A DNA stretch of 52,712 nt from an uncultured Rhodospirillales bacterium (GCA_903893975.1 CAITOL010000089.1:1-52712), one strand, 5' to 3'. Shown: positions 34,413 through 46,349, numbered from the stretch's first letter. The notes: generated by a model from the sequence alone, not told the origin. Numbers and translations: made by a program.

Positions 34413-35615
34413 TTAGAAAATCTCGAACAACCCGGCAGCGCCCATGCCACCGCCGACGCACATCGTCACGATGCCATATTTCGCCCCACGGCGCTTGCCT
34501 TCGATCAGCACATGCCCAGTCATCCGCGCGCCGGACATCCCATACGGATGGCCAACCGAAATTGCCCCGCCCGACACGTTCAACCGATCATTCGGAATCC
34601 CCAGCCGGTCCCGGCAATACAGCACCTGGCTGGCGAACGCCTCGTTCAGTTCCCAGATCCCAATATCGTCAATCTTCAGCCCGTGCTGCGCCAGCAGTTT
34701 GGGCACGGCGAACACCGGGCCGATGCCCATCTCGCTCGGGTCGCAGCCCGCAACCGCCATGCCGCGATACGCGCCCAGCGGCGTCAGCCCACGGCGTGCC
34801 GCTTCCTTCGCCTCCATCAGCACCGCCACCGACGCACCATCCGACAGCTGCGACGCATTGCCCGCGGTGATGAACTGCCCCACCGGCACCCGCTGCCCGT
34901 CTTTGAACACCGGCTGCAATTTCTGCAGATCCGCCAGCACCGTCTGCGGCCGGTTGCCCTCGTCCTGGCTGACCGTCACCTGCCGGTCGGAAACCGTGTT
35001 GGTCGCCTTATCCACCACCTTCATGCTGGTGGTCATCGGCACGATTTCCGCATTGAACCGGCCTTCCGCCTGCGCCTGCGCCACACGCTGCTGCGATTGC
35101 AGCGCGTAGGCGTCCTGCGCCTCCCGGCTCACGCCGTATTTCGCCGCCACAATCTCCGCCGTCTCCAGCATCGACATATACAGCGCCGGATAATTCGCCA
35201 CCAATCCCGGGTCCTGCCGGCGGAAATGGTTCGCCTTCTCGTTCTGCACCAGAGAGATCGACTCCAACCCACCGCCAATGGCGATCGTCATCCCGTCATG
35301 CATAATCTGCTTGGCCGCGGTCGCGATCCCCATCAACCCGGATGCGCATTGCCGATCCATCGACATGCCAGACACCGTCTCCGGCAAGCCGCCGGCCAGC
35401 GCGCACTGCCGGGCAAAGTTGAACCCGGTTGAGCCCTGCTGCAGCGCCGCGCCCATCACCACGTCATCCACTTCCGCCGGATCAATCCCGGCGCGCTGCA
35501 CAGCGGCAGCAATCACATGCCCACCCAGCGCCTGCGCCTGAGTGTCATTAAACCCACCGCGATAGGCTTTGCCGATGGCGGTACGGGCAGTCGAAACGAT
35601 TACGGCTTCACGCAT
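34413..35615 (-). CDS. Acetyl-CoA C-acyltransferase (thiolase)
   Basis: The protein has 400 residues. The nucleophilic Cys is in [10 protein letters not shown] (about 90), NEAFASQ gives the Asn, the catalytic His is in [12 protein letters not shown] and the second Cys in [13 protein letters not shown]. It cleaves 3-ketoacyl-CoA or condenses two acetyl-CoA. The lack of a linked phaB argues for a degradative role. It sits near the FadJ-like gene (36.8 kb), and both could serve beta-oxidation of pimelyl-CoA from the bad/ali pathway, but this link is inference. Confidence 0.93.
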   Translation of the reverse strand: MREAVIVSTARTAIGKAYRGGFNDTQAQALGGHVIAAAVQRAGIDPAEVDDVVMGAALQQGSTGFNFARQCALAGGLPETVSGMSMDRQCASGLMGIATAAKQIMHDGMTIAIGGGLESISLVQNEKANHFRRQDPGLVANYPALYMSMLETAEIVAAKYGVSREAQDAYALQSQQRVAQAQAEGRFNAEIVPMTTSMKVVDKATNTVSDRQVTVSQDEGNRPQTVLADLQKLQPVFKDGQRVPVGQFITAGNASQLSDGASVAVLMEAKEAARRGLTPLGAYRGMAVAGCDPSEMGIGPVFAVPKLLAQHGLKIDDIGIWELNEAFASQVLYCRDRLGIPNDRLNVSGGAISVGHPYGMSGARMTGHVLIEGKRRGAKYGIVTMCVGGGMGAAGLFEIF

Positions 35616-35710
35616 GATCTGGCTTCCTGGTTCGGTTTCCCCTTGGCCAGCATCGTATGGCAGGGCAGCCCGCAGGTCAAAGCGGCATCACACGCAGGGG
35701 AGGAGGGAAA

Positions 35711-35787
35711 TGGCGGACCCGATACGATTCGAACGTACGGCCTTTGCCTTCGGAGGGCAACGCTCTATCCAGCTGAGCTACGGGTCC
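35711..35787 (-). tRNA. tRNA-Arg (anticodon CCG)
   Basis: A full cloverleaf can be drawn on the minus strand. Acceptor GGACCCG pairs with CGGGTCC, the D-arm GCTC/GAGC and the anticodon stem TTGCC/GGCAA hold the loop CTCCGAA (anticodon CCG, reading CGG), and the T-arm has TTCGAAT. Discriminator G and an encoded CCA (35713-35711) follow. It lies between thiolase and pfkB-like genes. Confidence 0.96.
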
Positions 35788-35798
35788 ACAGCCGCCGT

Positions 35799-36743
35799 TT
35801 AGCGCGAATGCGCTTCGATGGAAAGGGCTTGCTGATACAACGTCTCCACCAATGCGCGGGGCGGGTGTGCGGTGCCGGAAGCCGTCACCGCCGCCGCCCC
35901 CGCCGCACTGCCCCACGCCAAAGCCTCACGCGGCGCCGCCCCGCGCGACAGCGCCAGCACCATCGCGGCGACAAAACTATCCCCCGCCCCCACCGCGCCA
36001 ATCGCCTTCACCGGCAGAACACCCATGCGCCAAACGCCGTCGGCGGTGGCCAGCATCGCGCCGTCCTCCCCCAGGCTCACCGCAATCCGCGCCGCCGCCC
36101 CTTGCCGCACCAACCCCAACGCCGCCGCATCCTGCGCCGCCGCATCCGGCAAGCGGCACCCCACCAGTTCCTCAAACTCCTCCAGGCTCGGCTTGATCAA
36201 CGCCAACCCCGTCCCCAACCCCGCCCGCAGCGCCGGCCCGGCCGCATCCAGCACCACCTGCTGCCCCCGCCTTGCTGCGTCCCGGCTAATCTCGGCATAG
36301 CCATCCACCGGCACCCCCGGCGGCAGGCTCCCGCTCAGCACCAGCCATGGGGAGGCTTCTGCCGCCACCGCCGCCCGGCACGCCGCGAACTCCGCCAGGC
36401 TCACCTGCGGCCCCGCCGGCAGAAACCGATATTCCTGCCCGCTCGACATATCCCGCACCGCCATGCTGATCCGGTTGGTGCCCGCAATCGGCACCCCGCA
36501 CACCGCAATCCCCTGCTGGCGCAGCAAATCCTCGATGTACGACCCGATCACCCCGCCCGACATCAGCACCGCCCGCACATCGCCGCCCAGCTCATGCAGC
36601 ACCCGGGCCACATTCACCCCGCCCCCCGCCGGGTCCAGCGTCGTATGACTGGTGCGGATTTTGCGCACCGGCACCAGTTCGGGGGCATCGCACGCCACAT
36701 CCAAAGCGGGGTTGAGAGTCAGCGTCGTAATCGCGTGAACCAT
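35799..36743 (-). CDS. PfkB-family sugar kinase (phosphofructokinase-like)
   Basis: The protein has 314 residues. It begins with ITTLTLNPALDVAC, the start shared by 1-phosphofructokinases and minor 6-phosphofructokinase (PfkB). It has the first signature GGGVNVARVLHELG and the second signature GAVGAGDSFVAAMVLAL with catalytic Asp. The anion-hole glycine region is complete. It probably phosphorylates fructose-6-P, fructose-1-P or tagatose-6-P. There is no PTS gene nearby, so fructose-6-phosphate kinase activity (PfkB) is more likely than FruK. Confidence 0.88.
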   Translation of the reverse strand: MVHAITTLTLNPALDVACDAPELVPVRKIRTSHTTLDPAGGGVNVARVLHELGGDVRAVLMSGGVIGSYIEDLLRQQGIAVCGVPIAGTNRISMAVRDMSSGQEYRFLPAGPQVSLAEFAACRAAVAAEASPWLVLSGSLPPGVPVDGYAEISRDAARRGQQVVLDAAGPALRAGLGTGLALIKPSLEEFEELVGCRLPDAAAQDAAALGLVRQGAAARIAVSLGEDGAMLATADGVWRMGVLPVKAIGAVGAGDSFVAAMVLALSRGAAPREALAWGSAAGAAAVTASGTAHPPRALVETLYQQALSIEAHSR

Positions 36744-36826
36744 GCCGCAACCTAGACCGAGCCCGGGCCATCGCCTAGCATTCGCGCCAACAAATCCACC
36801 TGCGTAAACACCCGGAGCGAAATGTG

Positions 36827-38926
<2,100 letters not shown>

Positions 38927-38966
38927 GAAGCGCTCCTTTTTTGGAAAAAAGGAGCAAAAAACTTTT
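38927..38966. repeat. A/T hairpin repeat (class 2)
   Basis: CTCCTTTTTT (38933-38942), GG, AAAAAAGGAG (38945-38954), then CAAAAAACTTTT. The arms are perfect. It begins 7 bases after the fadJ-like stop codon. It is inverted relative to copy 9658-9679. Confidence 0.8.
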
Positions 38967-39047
38967 CGACTTTTCCGGGGGGCGGCACGTAGGTGCCGTC
39001 CTCTTCAGTATAATACGATGCGATATCGTAACGATAACCGCACAATT

Positions 39048-39590
39048 CTACCCAGTCCACCAGCTGGATTTTCCTTGTTTTCGGGCGCGCTTGGCCGCCC
39101 GTAACGCGGCACGGCCGGGCTCCCAAACCTCGTCCCGCACCACACGCCGCCTTACGCGCGGCTGCCGCACCTTGGGCGCCTTCGCTGCCACTACCCTTGG
39201 GCGCTGCAACGCCGTCAGGCCGAGCATCCGGCACACCGGCCGCAAAATCCGGCTCGCCGCCGGCACCTGCTCCAACAGCGCCTGCATCCCCGGCTCGGCC
39301 AGCAGCGCCTCCAACTGGCTGCCATACCCCGCCACCTCCCAGCCCAGCGCCCGCACCAGCCACCCGCGCCGCGACGGCAACCGAACCCCGCCCGCCGCCC
39401 GCACCTGCTTGGCCCGCACCCGCACCACCGGCGCCACCGGCGGCCCCATCACCACCGGGCGCAGCACCGCCCGCTCAAACCGCCGCCCTGCCCGGCCCAA
39501 CCAGGTCCACAGCGGCACAATCATCGTGTGAAATTGCGGATCGCGCAGAAATCGCCGCGCCACCACCGCCCCAATAGCCGCCAAAATCAC
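39048..39590 (-). CDS. Uncharacterised basic protein, paralogue of the gene at 7055-7603
   Basis: The protein has 180 residues from a GTG at 39590; no ATG lies upstream in frame, so the start is uncertain. The order of parts mirrors the 7-kb protein: hydrophobic N-terminus (ILAAIGAVVARRF), WTWLGRAGRRFERAVLRP, RRGWLVRAL, then ASRILRPVCRMLGL, and a very basic tail (VRQPRVRRRVVRDEVWEPGR). The pattern does not match any domain I know. The stretch upstream is A/T-rich, as it is for the other copy. Function unknown. Confidence 0.65.
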   Translation of the reverse strand: MILAAIGAVVARRFLRDPQFHTMIVPLWTWLGRAGRRFERAVLRPVVMGPPVAPVVRVRAKQVRAAGGVRLPSRRGWLVRALGWEVAGYGSQLEALLAEPGMQALLEQVPAASRILRPVCRMLGLTALQRPRVVAAKAPKVRQPRVRRRVVRDEVWEPGRAALRAAKRARKQGKSSWWTG

Positions 39591-39698
39591 CGCCAGCCGC
39601 CGCGCCAGCTCCAGCGCGCTCGGCTGTGGGGTGAGAAAGGAAGGGGCGACGTGTATGTTAAAACAACTATCATTTTACTTGACGCAACGCAAGCAAAA

Positions 39699-40559
39699 TC
39701 AGCCGCCGCCCGCCACCACCGGCACCACCCGCCTTGCCCGATACCAGCGCCGCAGCCCAATCACGCCGCTCAACACCAGCCCGGTCACCAGCACCTGCGG
39801 CGCCGGGCGCAGGCTGTAGAACACGTCCAGATTGGCCGCCAGCACCCGCCACGGGTTGATCTTGGTCGCCAGCCCATACCAGGCGAACTCCGTCGCCGCC
39901 GTCGCCAGCCCGGCCAGCGCGGTGATCGGCAGCAGCGCCACCGCCTTGCTCTGCCAGCGCCGAGGCGCCAACCGCCACAGCACCAGCGCATAAAACAGCC
40001 CGGTATGAAACGCCGCGGCCGCCACGTTAGACTTGGCTTGCAGGAAATAATGGAACAGCCCCAGCACCCCAATCGGCCATACCAGCCGATGCAGCTGCTT
40101 CCACCGGTGCCGCAAGCGCCGCTGCCAGCCATCGGTGGAGGTCACCGCCAGCGCCCCCAGCGCCAGCAGCGCCACAAACCCGATCGTCAGGTAAAACCGC
40201 AGCACAATCTCACTGGCAATCGTCGCCAGATTCCACCCCTGATCGGCGCCGTACAGCAGCAAATGCAGCCCGGCGTAACAGGCCGTGGTCACGCCAAACA
40301 CCCGGCGCAACGGGATCAGCTTGGGCATATCCAGCCACGCCCGCGCCGGGGTCACCGTCAGGCTGAGCAGGAAAAACCGCACCGTCCAGTCGCCCACATC
40401 GTGGATCGCCTCGGTAATCGGCCGGCTGCCCAAATCCCCGGCCAGCGCGCGCAGCAGCAGCACGGCCGCCGGATACAGCGCCAGCGCCACCCCAGCCGCC
40501 TTCACCGGGGCAAAGCGCCCGGCGCGGTCCCGCCACAATCCGGCAATCGCAATCTGCAT
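39699..40559 (-). CDS. msrQ: MsrQ (YedZ-like) heme-binding membrane subunit
   Basis: The protein has 286 residues, a little longer than the usual 200-220, with six membrane helices of the ferric-reductase-like domain. Likely heme ligands lie in IHDVGDW, GLHLLLYG and HRLVWPIGVLGLFHYF. It passes electrons from the quinone pool to periplasmic MsrP, which repairs oxidised methionines. No msrP gene is adjacent, which is unusual because the two normally form an operon. The C-terminal 80 residues add further helices beyond the usual domain. Confidence 0.82.
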   Translation of the reverse strand: MQIAIAGLWRDRAGRFAPVKAAGVALALYPAAVLLLRALAGDLGSRPITEAIHDVGDWTVRFFLLSLTVTPARAWLDMPKLIPLRRVFGVTTACYAGLHLLLYGADQGWNLATIASEIVLRFYLTIGFVALLALGALAVTSTDGWQRRLRHRWKQLHRLVWPIGVLGLFHYFLQAKSNVAAAAFHTGLFYALVLWRLAPRRWQSKAVALLPITALAGLATAATEFAWYGLATKINPWRVLAANLDVFYSLRPAPQVLVTGLVLSGVIGLRRWYRARRVVPVVAGGG

Positions 40560-40616
40560 CCGCTTTGCCTCACTTCCCCATCGCTACCGGTCAGACCGCG
40601 CTGCGGCCCAAACATT

Positions 40617-41285
40617 TCACCCGCCGGGGCCGAACGCCTGGATCTCCGCCCGCAGCGCCGCCGGGTCCGGGTCATCCGGCCACGCCACCGGGGCGGCAAT
40701 CGCCTTGGCCAGCAACCGGCGATAGCGCGCGCGCGGAATCGCGGTGGCCCCGAACTGAGTCAGATGGGTGGTGACGAATTGTGTATCCAGCAAGGTGTAG
40801 CCCGCCAGCCGCAGCCGCGCGACCAGATGCACCAGCGCCACTTTGGAGGCATCAGTGCGGCGGCTGAACATGCTTTCGCCGAAAAACGCCGCCCCAATCG
40901 CCACCCCATACAGCCCGCCCACCAGCACCCCATCCTGCCAGCATTCCATCGAATGCACGTAGCCGCGCGCAAACAGCGCCGAATACAGCGTCACGATTTC
41001 CGGGTTGATCCAGGTGTCATCCGCCTCCGGCCGTGGCGCCGCGCATTGCGCGATCACCGCGGGGAAGGCCTGGTCGGTGGTCACCTGAAACCGGTCGCCC
41101 AGCACGGTGCGGCGCAGCCGGCGCGGCAGATGGAACCCGTCCAACGGCAAAATCCCGCGCTCCGGCGGGTCGAACCACAGCAATTCGTCGCTATCGCGCC
41201 GCTCCGCCATCGGGAACACCCCGAGGCAATAGCCACGCAGCAACATATCGGGCGTAATTGCCGGCGCCGCTTCGGGCACGGTCAT
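40617..41285 (-). CDS. aat: Leucyl/phenylalanyl-tRNA--protein transferase
   Basis: The protein has 222 residues, as expected. Conserved stretches: [55 protein letters not shown], and [20 protein letters not shown]. It adds Leu or Phe to proteins with N-terminal Lys or Arg, making them targets for ClpAP (N-degron pathway). Cytoplasmic. Its start lies 48 bp beyond the alpha/beta hydrolase stop, so the two could be co-transcribed. Confidence 0.95.
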   Translation of the reverse strand: MTVPEAAPAITPDMLLRGYCLGVFPMAERRDSDELLWFDPPERGILPLDGFHLPRRLRRTVLGDRFQVTTDQAFPAVIAQCAAPRPEADDTWINPEIVTLYSALFARGYVHSMECWQDGVLVGGLYGVAIGAAFFGESMFSRRTDASKVALVHLVARLRLAGYTLLDTQFVTTHLTQFGATAIPRARYRRLLAKAIAAPVAWPDDPDPAALRAEIQAFGPGG

Positions 41286-41333
41286 CCGCAGCCGTGCCGG
41301 CCCCCCGCCAAACCTGGCAGGGGGCAGCCCGGA

Positions 41334-41999
41334 TCAGTCAGCGGCCAGCGCCATATTGCGGCGCGCCATCGTGGTGGACACATGGTCCTCGATGGCGAAG
41401 GCAATGCTGTCGGCATGGTTGGCGAACACATGGTCCGCGCCCGGCAGGATGCGATAATCCACCGTCACGTTTTTCTGCGTGTTCAGCTTATCCACCAGCT
41501 TCTTCACCGCCGGCTCCGGCACCAGCTCATCACTGTCGCCATGCAGCATCAGCCCGCCGCACGGACAGGGGGCCAGGAAGCCGAAATCATAATGGTTGGC
41601 CGGCGGCGCCACGCTCACCCAGCCAGAAACCTCCGGCCGGCGCATCAGCAACTGCATGCCGATGAACGCGCCGAAGGAGTAGCCGGAAATCCACAGCCCA
41701 CCATGGCCAGGGTTCACCGCCTGCATCCAGTCGAGCGCGGCAGCGGCATCGCCGATCTCGCCCACACCGCCATCATAGCGGCCCTGGCTGCGGCCCACGC
41801 CACGGAAGTTGAAGCGCATCACCGAGAAGCCCAGCTTTTGGAACGACTGGTACATCGTATAGGTAACGCGGTTGTTCATCGTACCACCATGCATCGGGTG
41901 CGGATGCATCAGCAGCGCAAGCGGTGCGCCAGCTTCTTTGGAATGGTGGTAACGTCCCTCCAACCGGCCGTCTGGGCCGGCGAACATGACTTCAGGCAT
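41334..41999 (-). CDS. Alpha/beta hydrolase (COG2945-like)
   Basis: The protein has 221 residues. It starts MPEVMFAGPDGRLEGRYH. The oxyanion-side motif is HPHPMHGGTM, followed by FNFRGVGRSQG and the nucleophile elbow GYSFGAFIG (Ser). The Asp and His of the triad are probably in GDSDELVP and GADHVFAN. It is cytoplasmic, with no signal peptide. The esterase substrate is unknown. It is divergent from the cysteine desulfurase genes. Confidence 0.87.
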   Translation of the reverse strand: MPEVMFAGPDGRLEGRYHHSKEAGAPLALLMHPHPMHGGTMNNRVTYTMYQSFQKLGFSVMRFNFRGVGRSQGRYDGGVGEIGDAAAALDWMQAVNPGHGGLWISGYSFGAFIGMQLLMRRPEVSGWVSVAPPANHYDFGFLAPCPCGGLMLHGDSDELVPEPAVKKLVDKLNTQKNVTVDYRILPGADHVFANHADSIAFAIEDHVSTTMARRNMALAAD

Positions 42000-42499
42000 G
42001 ATGTTCCGAAATCCGTTTGCTGTTTGCTCGCGACCGGGACTGGTCGGGCACTCGTTCAGGTATAGTCACACGTCAAGCAAGGCGCGGGGATTTTCCCCAC
42101 GCTGATCACCCCAGCCCTGGCCACCCCGATCGATCCGACCCGGATAGCCAAGCGGAGAAAGTTCAACCTTAAAGTGACGGCGGACGCTGCCCTAGACCAG
42201 CGCCGGAATCTCATGCCTCCCCTGTCATGCGTCGCGGCTCGGAAAACTTGACCAGGGCGCGACGGATTGCATAGCCTGATGGCAGCAGGTCTGGTCGCGT
42301 CAGGCCGCGTTCCAGCTCGCCAGGCACCAGGGTTTCCGGCGATCTGCCGGGGCAGTGCAGCGTAATTTTCGCGCCTGGGCAGGAAGCGGGTTCCGAACCG
42401 ATGTGCGTACCCCCATATAGCGCGTGGCCACCGTGAAATTCCATGGAAATGTCATATGTCGTGCAAGATTCTTCTGAATGCATCGGGGCGCGGCGCGGC
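42000..42499. other. 500-bp divergent intergenic region
   Basis: It lies between the hydrolase start and the first cysteine desulfurase. It must hold promoters for both directions, but I see no sharp -35/-10 pair, IscR-like site or hairpin. A minus-strand ORF (42211-42444) is weak; see the rejected list. Confidence 0.5.
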
Positions 42500-43579
42500 A
42501 TGATCTATATGGACGCCAACGCGACCGAGGCCCCTCGGCCCCAGGCCGCCGCCGCCATGCTCGCGGCGCTCGCGCTGCCCGGCAATCCCTCCTCCATCCA
42601 CGCCGCCGGCCGCGCCGCACGCAAACTGCTGGAAGATGCGCGGGAAGGTATTGCCACCCGCTTCGGCGCCCGCCCGGCGGACCTCGTTTTCACCTCCGGC
42701 GGCACTGAAGCCGATGCGCTCGCCGTCCACGCCCTCGGCCAGGGCCGACGGATCATCATCGGCGCGACTGAACACGACGCCATCCGCGCCGCCGCGCCGG
42801 ATGCGCTGCGTCTGCCGGTCGATGCCAACGGCGTGGCCGATCTGGACGCGCTGGCCGCACTGCTGGCCGCCGGCCCAGCCTTGGTCTGCCTGATGCTGGC
42901 CAATAACGACACCGGCGTGCTGCACCCCATCGCCGCCGCCGCCGCCTTGTGCCGGGCGCACGGCGCGCTGTTGCATGTCGATGCCATCCAGGCCGCCGGC
43001 CGGCTCGCGGTGGATCTGCCCAGCCTCGGCGCCACCAGCCTCGCGCTATCCGCGCATAAAATCGGCGGGCCGATGGGCGCCGGCGCCTTGCTGCTCGCCC
43101 CCGATGTGCCGGTGCGCGCGCACCTGCCCGGCGGCGGCCAGGAACGTGGCCGGCGCGGCGGCACCCCGGCGCTGCCGGCCATCGCCGGCTTCGCCGCCGC
43201 CGTGCAGGCCTGCACCCCGCGCGATCTGGCCCCGCTGCGCGACCGCATCGCCACAGCGGCGCGGGACTGTGGCGCGGTGGAAATCGCCGCCACCGCCCCG
43301 CGCCTCGGCAACACCCTCTGCCTCGGCCTGCCCGGCGTGCGCGCGGAAACCCAGGTGATCGCGCTGGATATGGCCGGGGTGCAGGTCTCCGCCGGGGCCG
43401 CCTGCTCCTCCGGCAAAGTCGGCCGCAGCCACGTGCTCGATGCGATGGGCCTCGGCCCGCTGGCGGCAGAGGCGATCCGCATCTCCCTGCCCTGGAACGT
43501 GACCGAGGACGACGTCGCCCACACCATCGCTGCCTATCGCAGCATGGCCACGCGGCTGCGGCGCGGGGCAGCGGCATGA
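42500..43579 (+). CDS. Cysteine desulfurase-like aminotransferase class V protein (first copy)
   Basis: The protein has 359 residues from the ATG at 42500, chosen because families of this type open 'MIYxDANATE'. Upstream in-frame ATGs at 42443 and 42449 exist, none with a clear ribosome-binding site. The PLP Lys is in LALSAHKIGGPMG, and the active Cys loop is SAGAACSSGKVGRS. The substrate-binding His is probably in TEHDAI. It transfers sulfur from cysteine as a persulfide. It overlaps the second desulfurase by 4 bases (ATGA), so both are made together. Confidence 0.85.
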   Translation: MIYMDANATEAPRPQAAAAMLAALALPGNPSSIHAAGRAARKLLEDAREGIATRFGARPADLVFTSGGTEADALAVHALGQGRRIIIGATEHDAIRAAAPDALRLPVDANGVADLDALAALLAAGPALVCLMLANNDTGVLHPIAAAAALCRAHGALLHVDAIQAAGRLAVDLPSLGATSLALSAHKIGGPMGAGALLLAPDVPVRAHLPGGGQERGRRGGTPALPAIAGFAAAVQACTPRDLAPLRDRIATAARDCGAVEIAATAPRLGNTLCLGLPGVRAETQVIALDMAGVQVSAGAACSSGKVGRSHVLDAMGLGPLAAEAIRISLPWNVTEDDVAHTIAAYRSMATRLRRGAAA

Positions 43580-44745
43580 AGACGCTGCCCAACCGCCCGA
43601 TCTATCTGGACAACCAGGCCACCACCGCCTGCGACCCGCGCGTGCTGGCCAAAATGCTGCCCTGGTTCACCGAACACTACGGCAACCCGCACAGCGCCGA
43701 ACACATCATGGGCCGGCAGGCGGAGGACGCGGTGGAAGCCGCGCGCGCCGAAGTCGCCGCCCTGATCGGCGCCGATGTGCGGGAAATCGTCTTCACCTCC
43801 GGCGCCACCGAAAGCAACAACATCGCCATCAAAGGCGCCGCCCGCTTCGCCGCCCGCGCCGGCGACCCGCGCAAACGCATCATCACCGTCGCCACCGAAC
43901 ATAAATGCGTGCTCGAAGCCGTCCGCGACCTGGCGGAGGAAGGGTTTGAGCCGATCATCCTGCCCGTGCAGCCCGATGGCCTGCTGGCCCCGAACACGCT
44001 TCGCGCCGCCCTCGCCATCCCCACTTTGCTGGTCAGCGTCATGGCGGTGAACAACGAAACCGGGGTCATCCAAGACATCGCCGCCCTCGCCGCCCTCACC
44101 CACGCCGCCGGCGCGATCTTCCATACCGACGCCGCCCAGGCCACCGGCAAAATCCCGCTCGACGTCGCCGCCATGCAGTTGGACCTGCTGTCGATCAGCG
44201 GCCACAAACTCTACGGCCCGAAGGGCGTCGGCGCGCTCTATGTCCGCCGCCGCCCCCGCATCCGCCTCGCCCCGCTCTTCTCCGGCGGCGGCCAGGAACG
44301 CGGCCTGCGCTCCGGCACCCTCCCAGCCCCGCTGCTCATCGCCCTCGGGGAAGCCTGCCGCCTCGCCGGGCAGGACATGGCCGCCGACGCCGCCCGCATC
44401 GCCACCCTGCGCGACCGCCTGCTGGCCGGCCTGCGCGCCGCCACTCCCGGCCTCACCCTCAACGGCAGTTGGGACCACCGCATCCCCGGCAACCTCAACC
44501 TCACCTTCCCCGCCGGCACCGCCGCCGCCCTGATGCAGGCCATGCCAGAGCTATGCGTCTCCACCGGATCGGCCTGTTCATCGGCGGCGGTCGAGCCATC
44601 CTACGTCTTGCGTGCGCTGGGCCTCAGCGATGAGGCCGCCGCCCGGACCTTGCGCGTCGGGATCGGACGCTTTACCTCCGCCGCGGAGATCGACGCCGCG
44701 TGCGCCCTGTTTGCCGCGGCCTACGCCAATTTGACCGAGGCCTGA
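43576..44745 (+). CDS. iscS: Cysteine desulfurase IscS
   Basis: The protein has 389 residues. It begins with the typical [20 protein letters not shown]. The PLP Lys is in [11 protein letters not shown], and the persulfide Cys is in [16 protein letters not shown]. The central [14 protein letters not shown] holds the cofactor phosphate. It supplies sulfur to Fe-S assembly and to tRNA thiolation. Downstream ferredoxin and MnmA genes fit both: the ferredoxin as electron donor and MnmA as acceptor of the sulfur relay. The two desulfurases differ enough to be separate subgroups rather than a recent duplication. Confidence 0.93.
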   Translation: MKTLPNRPIYLDNQATTACDPRVLAKMLPWFTEHYGNPHSAEHIMGRQAEDAVEAARAEVAALIGADVREIVFTSGATESNNIAIKGAARFAARAGDPRKRIITVATEHKCVLEAVRDLAEEGFEPIILPVQPDGLLAPNTLRAALAIPTLLVSVMAVNNETGVIQDIAALAALTHAAGAIFHTDAAQATGKIPLDVAAMQLDLLSISGHKLYGPKGVGALYVRRRPRIRLAPLFSGGGQERGLRSGTLPAPLLIALGEACRLAGQDMAADAARIATLRDRLLAGLRAATPGLTLNGSWDHRIPGNLNLTFPAGTAAALMQAMPELCVSTGSACSSAAVEPSYVLRALGLSDEAAARTLRVGIGRFTSAAEIDAACALFAAAYANLTEA

Positions 44746-44752
44746 CCCATCC

Positions 44753-45085
44753 ATGCCCAAAATGACCTTCATCGAACGCGACGGCACACACCGCGAGGTT
44801 GACGCCCCGAACGGCCTGTCCGTGCTGGAAATCGCCCACAAGCATAATGTGGACATCGAAGGCGCCTGCGAAGGCTCGCTCGCCTGCTCCACCTGCCACG
44901 TCATCGTCGATCCCGCCTGGTTCGCCGGCCTGGAAGACCCGACCGAGGACGAGGAAGACATGCTCGACCTCGCCTTCGGCCTGGAGAAAACCTCCCGCCT
45001 CGGCTGCCAGATCGTGATGTCCGACGCGCTCGACGGCCTCGTCGTCCGCCTCCCCGCCGCCACCCGCAACGTCCAGGCAGGATAG
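44753..45085 (+). CDS. fdx: Adrenodoxin-type [2Fe-2S] ferredoxin
   Basis: The protein has 110 residues, the ISC ferredoxin type. Cluster ligands are visible in [14 protein letters not shown] (three of four Cys) and in RLGCQIVMS (the fourth). [18 protein letters not shown] between them is the usual acidic partner-docking helix. It donates electrons to the ISC system. Starts 7 bp after iscS. Confidence 0.93.
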   Translation: MPKMTFIERDGTHREVDAPNGLSVLEIAHKHNVDIEGACEGSLACSTCHVIVDPAWFAGLEDPTEDEEDMLDLAFGLEKTSRLGCQIVMSDALDGLVVRLPAATRNVQAG

Positions 45086-45089
45086 CGCC

Positions 45090-46175
45090 ATGCGCATCGT
45101 CGTCGCGATGTCCGGCGGCGTCGACAGCAGCACCGTCGCCGGGCTGCTGGCCGAAGCCGGGCACGAGGTGATCGGCGTAACCCTGCAACTCTACGACCAC
45201 GGCGCCGCCGTCGGCCGCAAGGGCGCCTGCTGCGCCGGGCAGGACATCCACGACGCCAAGCGCGTCGCCGACCATCTCGGCATCCCCCATTACGTCATCG
45301 ACGCCGAAGCCCGCTTCCGCGACGCCGTGATGGCCGATTTCGCCGATAGCTACGCCGCCGGCGAAACCCCCGTGCCCTGCGTGCGCTGCAACCAGACGGT
45401 GAAATTCCACGACCTGCTCGGCCTCGCCCGCGACCTCGGCGCCGAACGCCTCGCCACCGGCCACTACGTCCAACGGCTCGACGGTCCGGATGGCCCGGAA
45501 CTGCACCGCGCGGTCGATCCGGCGCGCGACCAAAGCTGGTTCCTCTTCGCCACCACCCGCGACCAGCTCGCCCAATCCATGTTCCCGCTCGGCGCCATGC
45601 CGGATAAAAACGCCGTGCGCGCCGAAGCCCTGCGCCTCGGCATAGCCGTGGCCGACAAGCCCGACAGCCAGGACATCTGCTTCGTCCCCACCGGCAGCTA
45701 TGCCGACGCTGTGGGCAAACTCCGGCCCGACGCCCTCACCCCCGGCGACATCGTGCGCGAGGATGGCAGCGTCATCGGCCAGCATGACGGCATCGCCCGC
45801 TACACCATCGGCCAGGCCAAACGCCTCGGCAACGCCGCCCAGGACGGCGGCGCCCGCCGCGTGGTGGTCTCGCTAGACCCGGCCACCCGCCGCGTCGTCG
45901 TCGGCGCGCCCGACGCCGGCACCACCCTGGTGCGCCTGCGCGACGTGAACTGGCTGGTGCCGCCTGCAAGGCTGCGTTGCATGGTAAAATTGCGCGCCCG
46001 CGAAACCCCGCACGCCGCCGAAATCATCCCCACGGAAGACGGCGCCGAAGTCCGTCTAGACGCGCCCGCTCTGCCCGCCCCAGGCCAGGCCTGCGTTTTC
46101 TACGACGGCGAGCGCGTCCTCGGCGGCGGCTTCATCCGCCCCCCGTCCCGGCAGCCCCGCACAACCCCGACTTGA
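45090..46175 (+). CDS. mnmA: tRNA-specific 2-thiouridylase MnmA
   Basis: The protein has 361 residues. The N-terminal PP-loop is VAMSGGVDSST. The catalytic Cys pair is in VPCVRCNQTVKF and in KPDSQDICFVP, with YTIGQAKRLG between the domains. It makes the 2-thio group of U34 in tRNA-Lys, -Glu and -Gln using sulfur passed on from IscS. It starts 4 bp after fdx, making the last gene of a four-gene run. The tRNA-Met gene follows 70 bp on. Confidence 0.96.
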   Translation: MRIVVAMSGGVDSSTVAGLLAEAGHEVIGVTLQLYDHGAAVGRKGACCAGQDIHDAKRVADHLGIPHYVIDAEARFRDAVMADFADSYAAGETPVPCVRCNQTVKFHDLLGLARDLGAERLATGHYVQRLDGPDGPELHRAVDPARDQSWFLFATTRDQLAQSMFPLGAMPDKNAVRAEALRLGIAVADKPDSQDICFVPTGSYADAVGKLRPDALTPGDIVREDGSVIGQHDGIARYTIGQAKRLGNAAQDGGARRVVVSLDPATRRVVVGAPDAGTTLVRLRDVNWLVPPARLRCMVKLRARETPHAAEIIPTEDGAEVRLDAPALPAPGQACVFYDGERVLGGGFIRPPSRQPRTTPT

Positions 46176-46246
46176 CGGCAACCCCGCACTAGGGGTATCT
46201 CGCCCGCCTCGGCAGCCAGCGTATCCGGATGCCGTGCAGATGGTAT

Positions 46247-46321
46247 GGCGGTGTAGCTCAGCGGTAGAGCAGGGGAATCATAATCCCTTGGTCGGTGGTT
46301 CAAATCCGCCCACCGCTACCA
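46247..46321 (+). tRNA. tRNA-Met (anticodon CAT)
   Basis: Acceptor GGCGGTG pairs with CACCGCT (one G-T at position 1-72). The D-arm GCTC/GAGC, anticodon stem GGGGA/TCCCT with loop ATCATAA (CAT), T-arm GGTGG/CCGCC with loop TTCAAAT, and encoded CCA are all present. The position 1-72 base pair suggests elongator Met rather than initiator; a tRNA-Ile2 with lysidine is the other CAT reader. Integrase lies 267 bp downstream, so its 3' end is probably the att site. Confidence 0.92.
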
Positions 46322-46349
46322 TTTTTCCTCTGTGTTTCCAATAAGTTAG

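Noticed and set aside
39528-42065. 845-codon plus-strand frame
   Set aside because: It crosses three well-supported minus-strand genes (msrQ, aat, hydrolase) and is a Pro/Arg/Gln/His artefact.
42211-42444. Minus-strand ORF upstream of the cysteine desulfurase
   Set aside because: Codon use is only fair, no ribosome-binding site and no recognisable domain; it fills promoter space. Kept as a possibility only.
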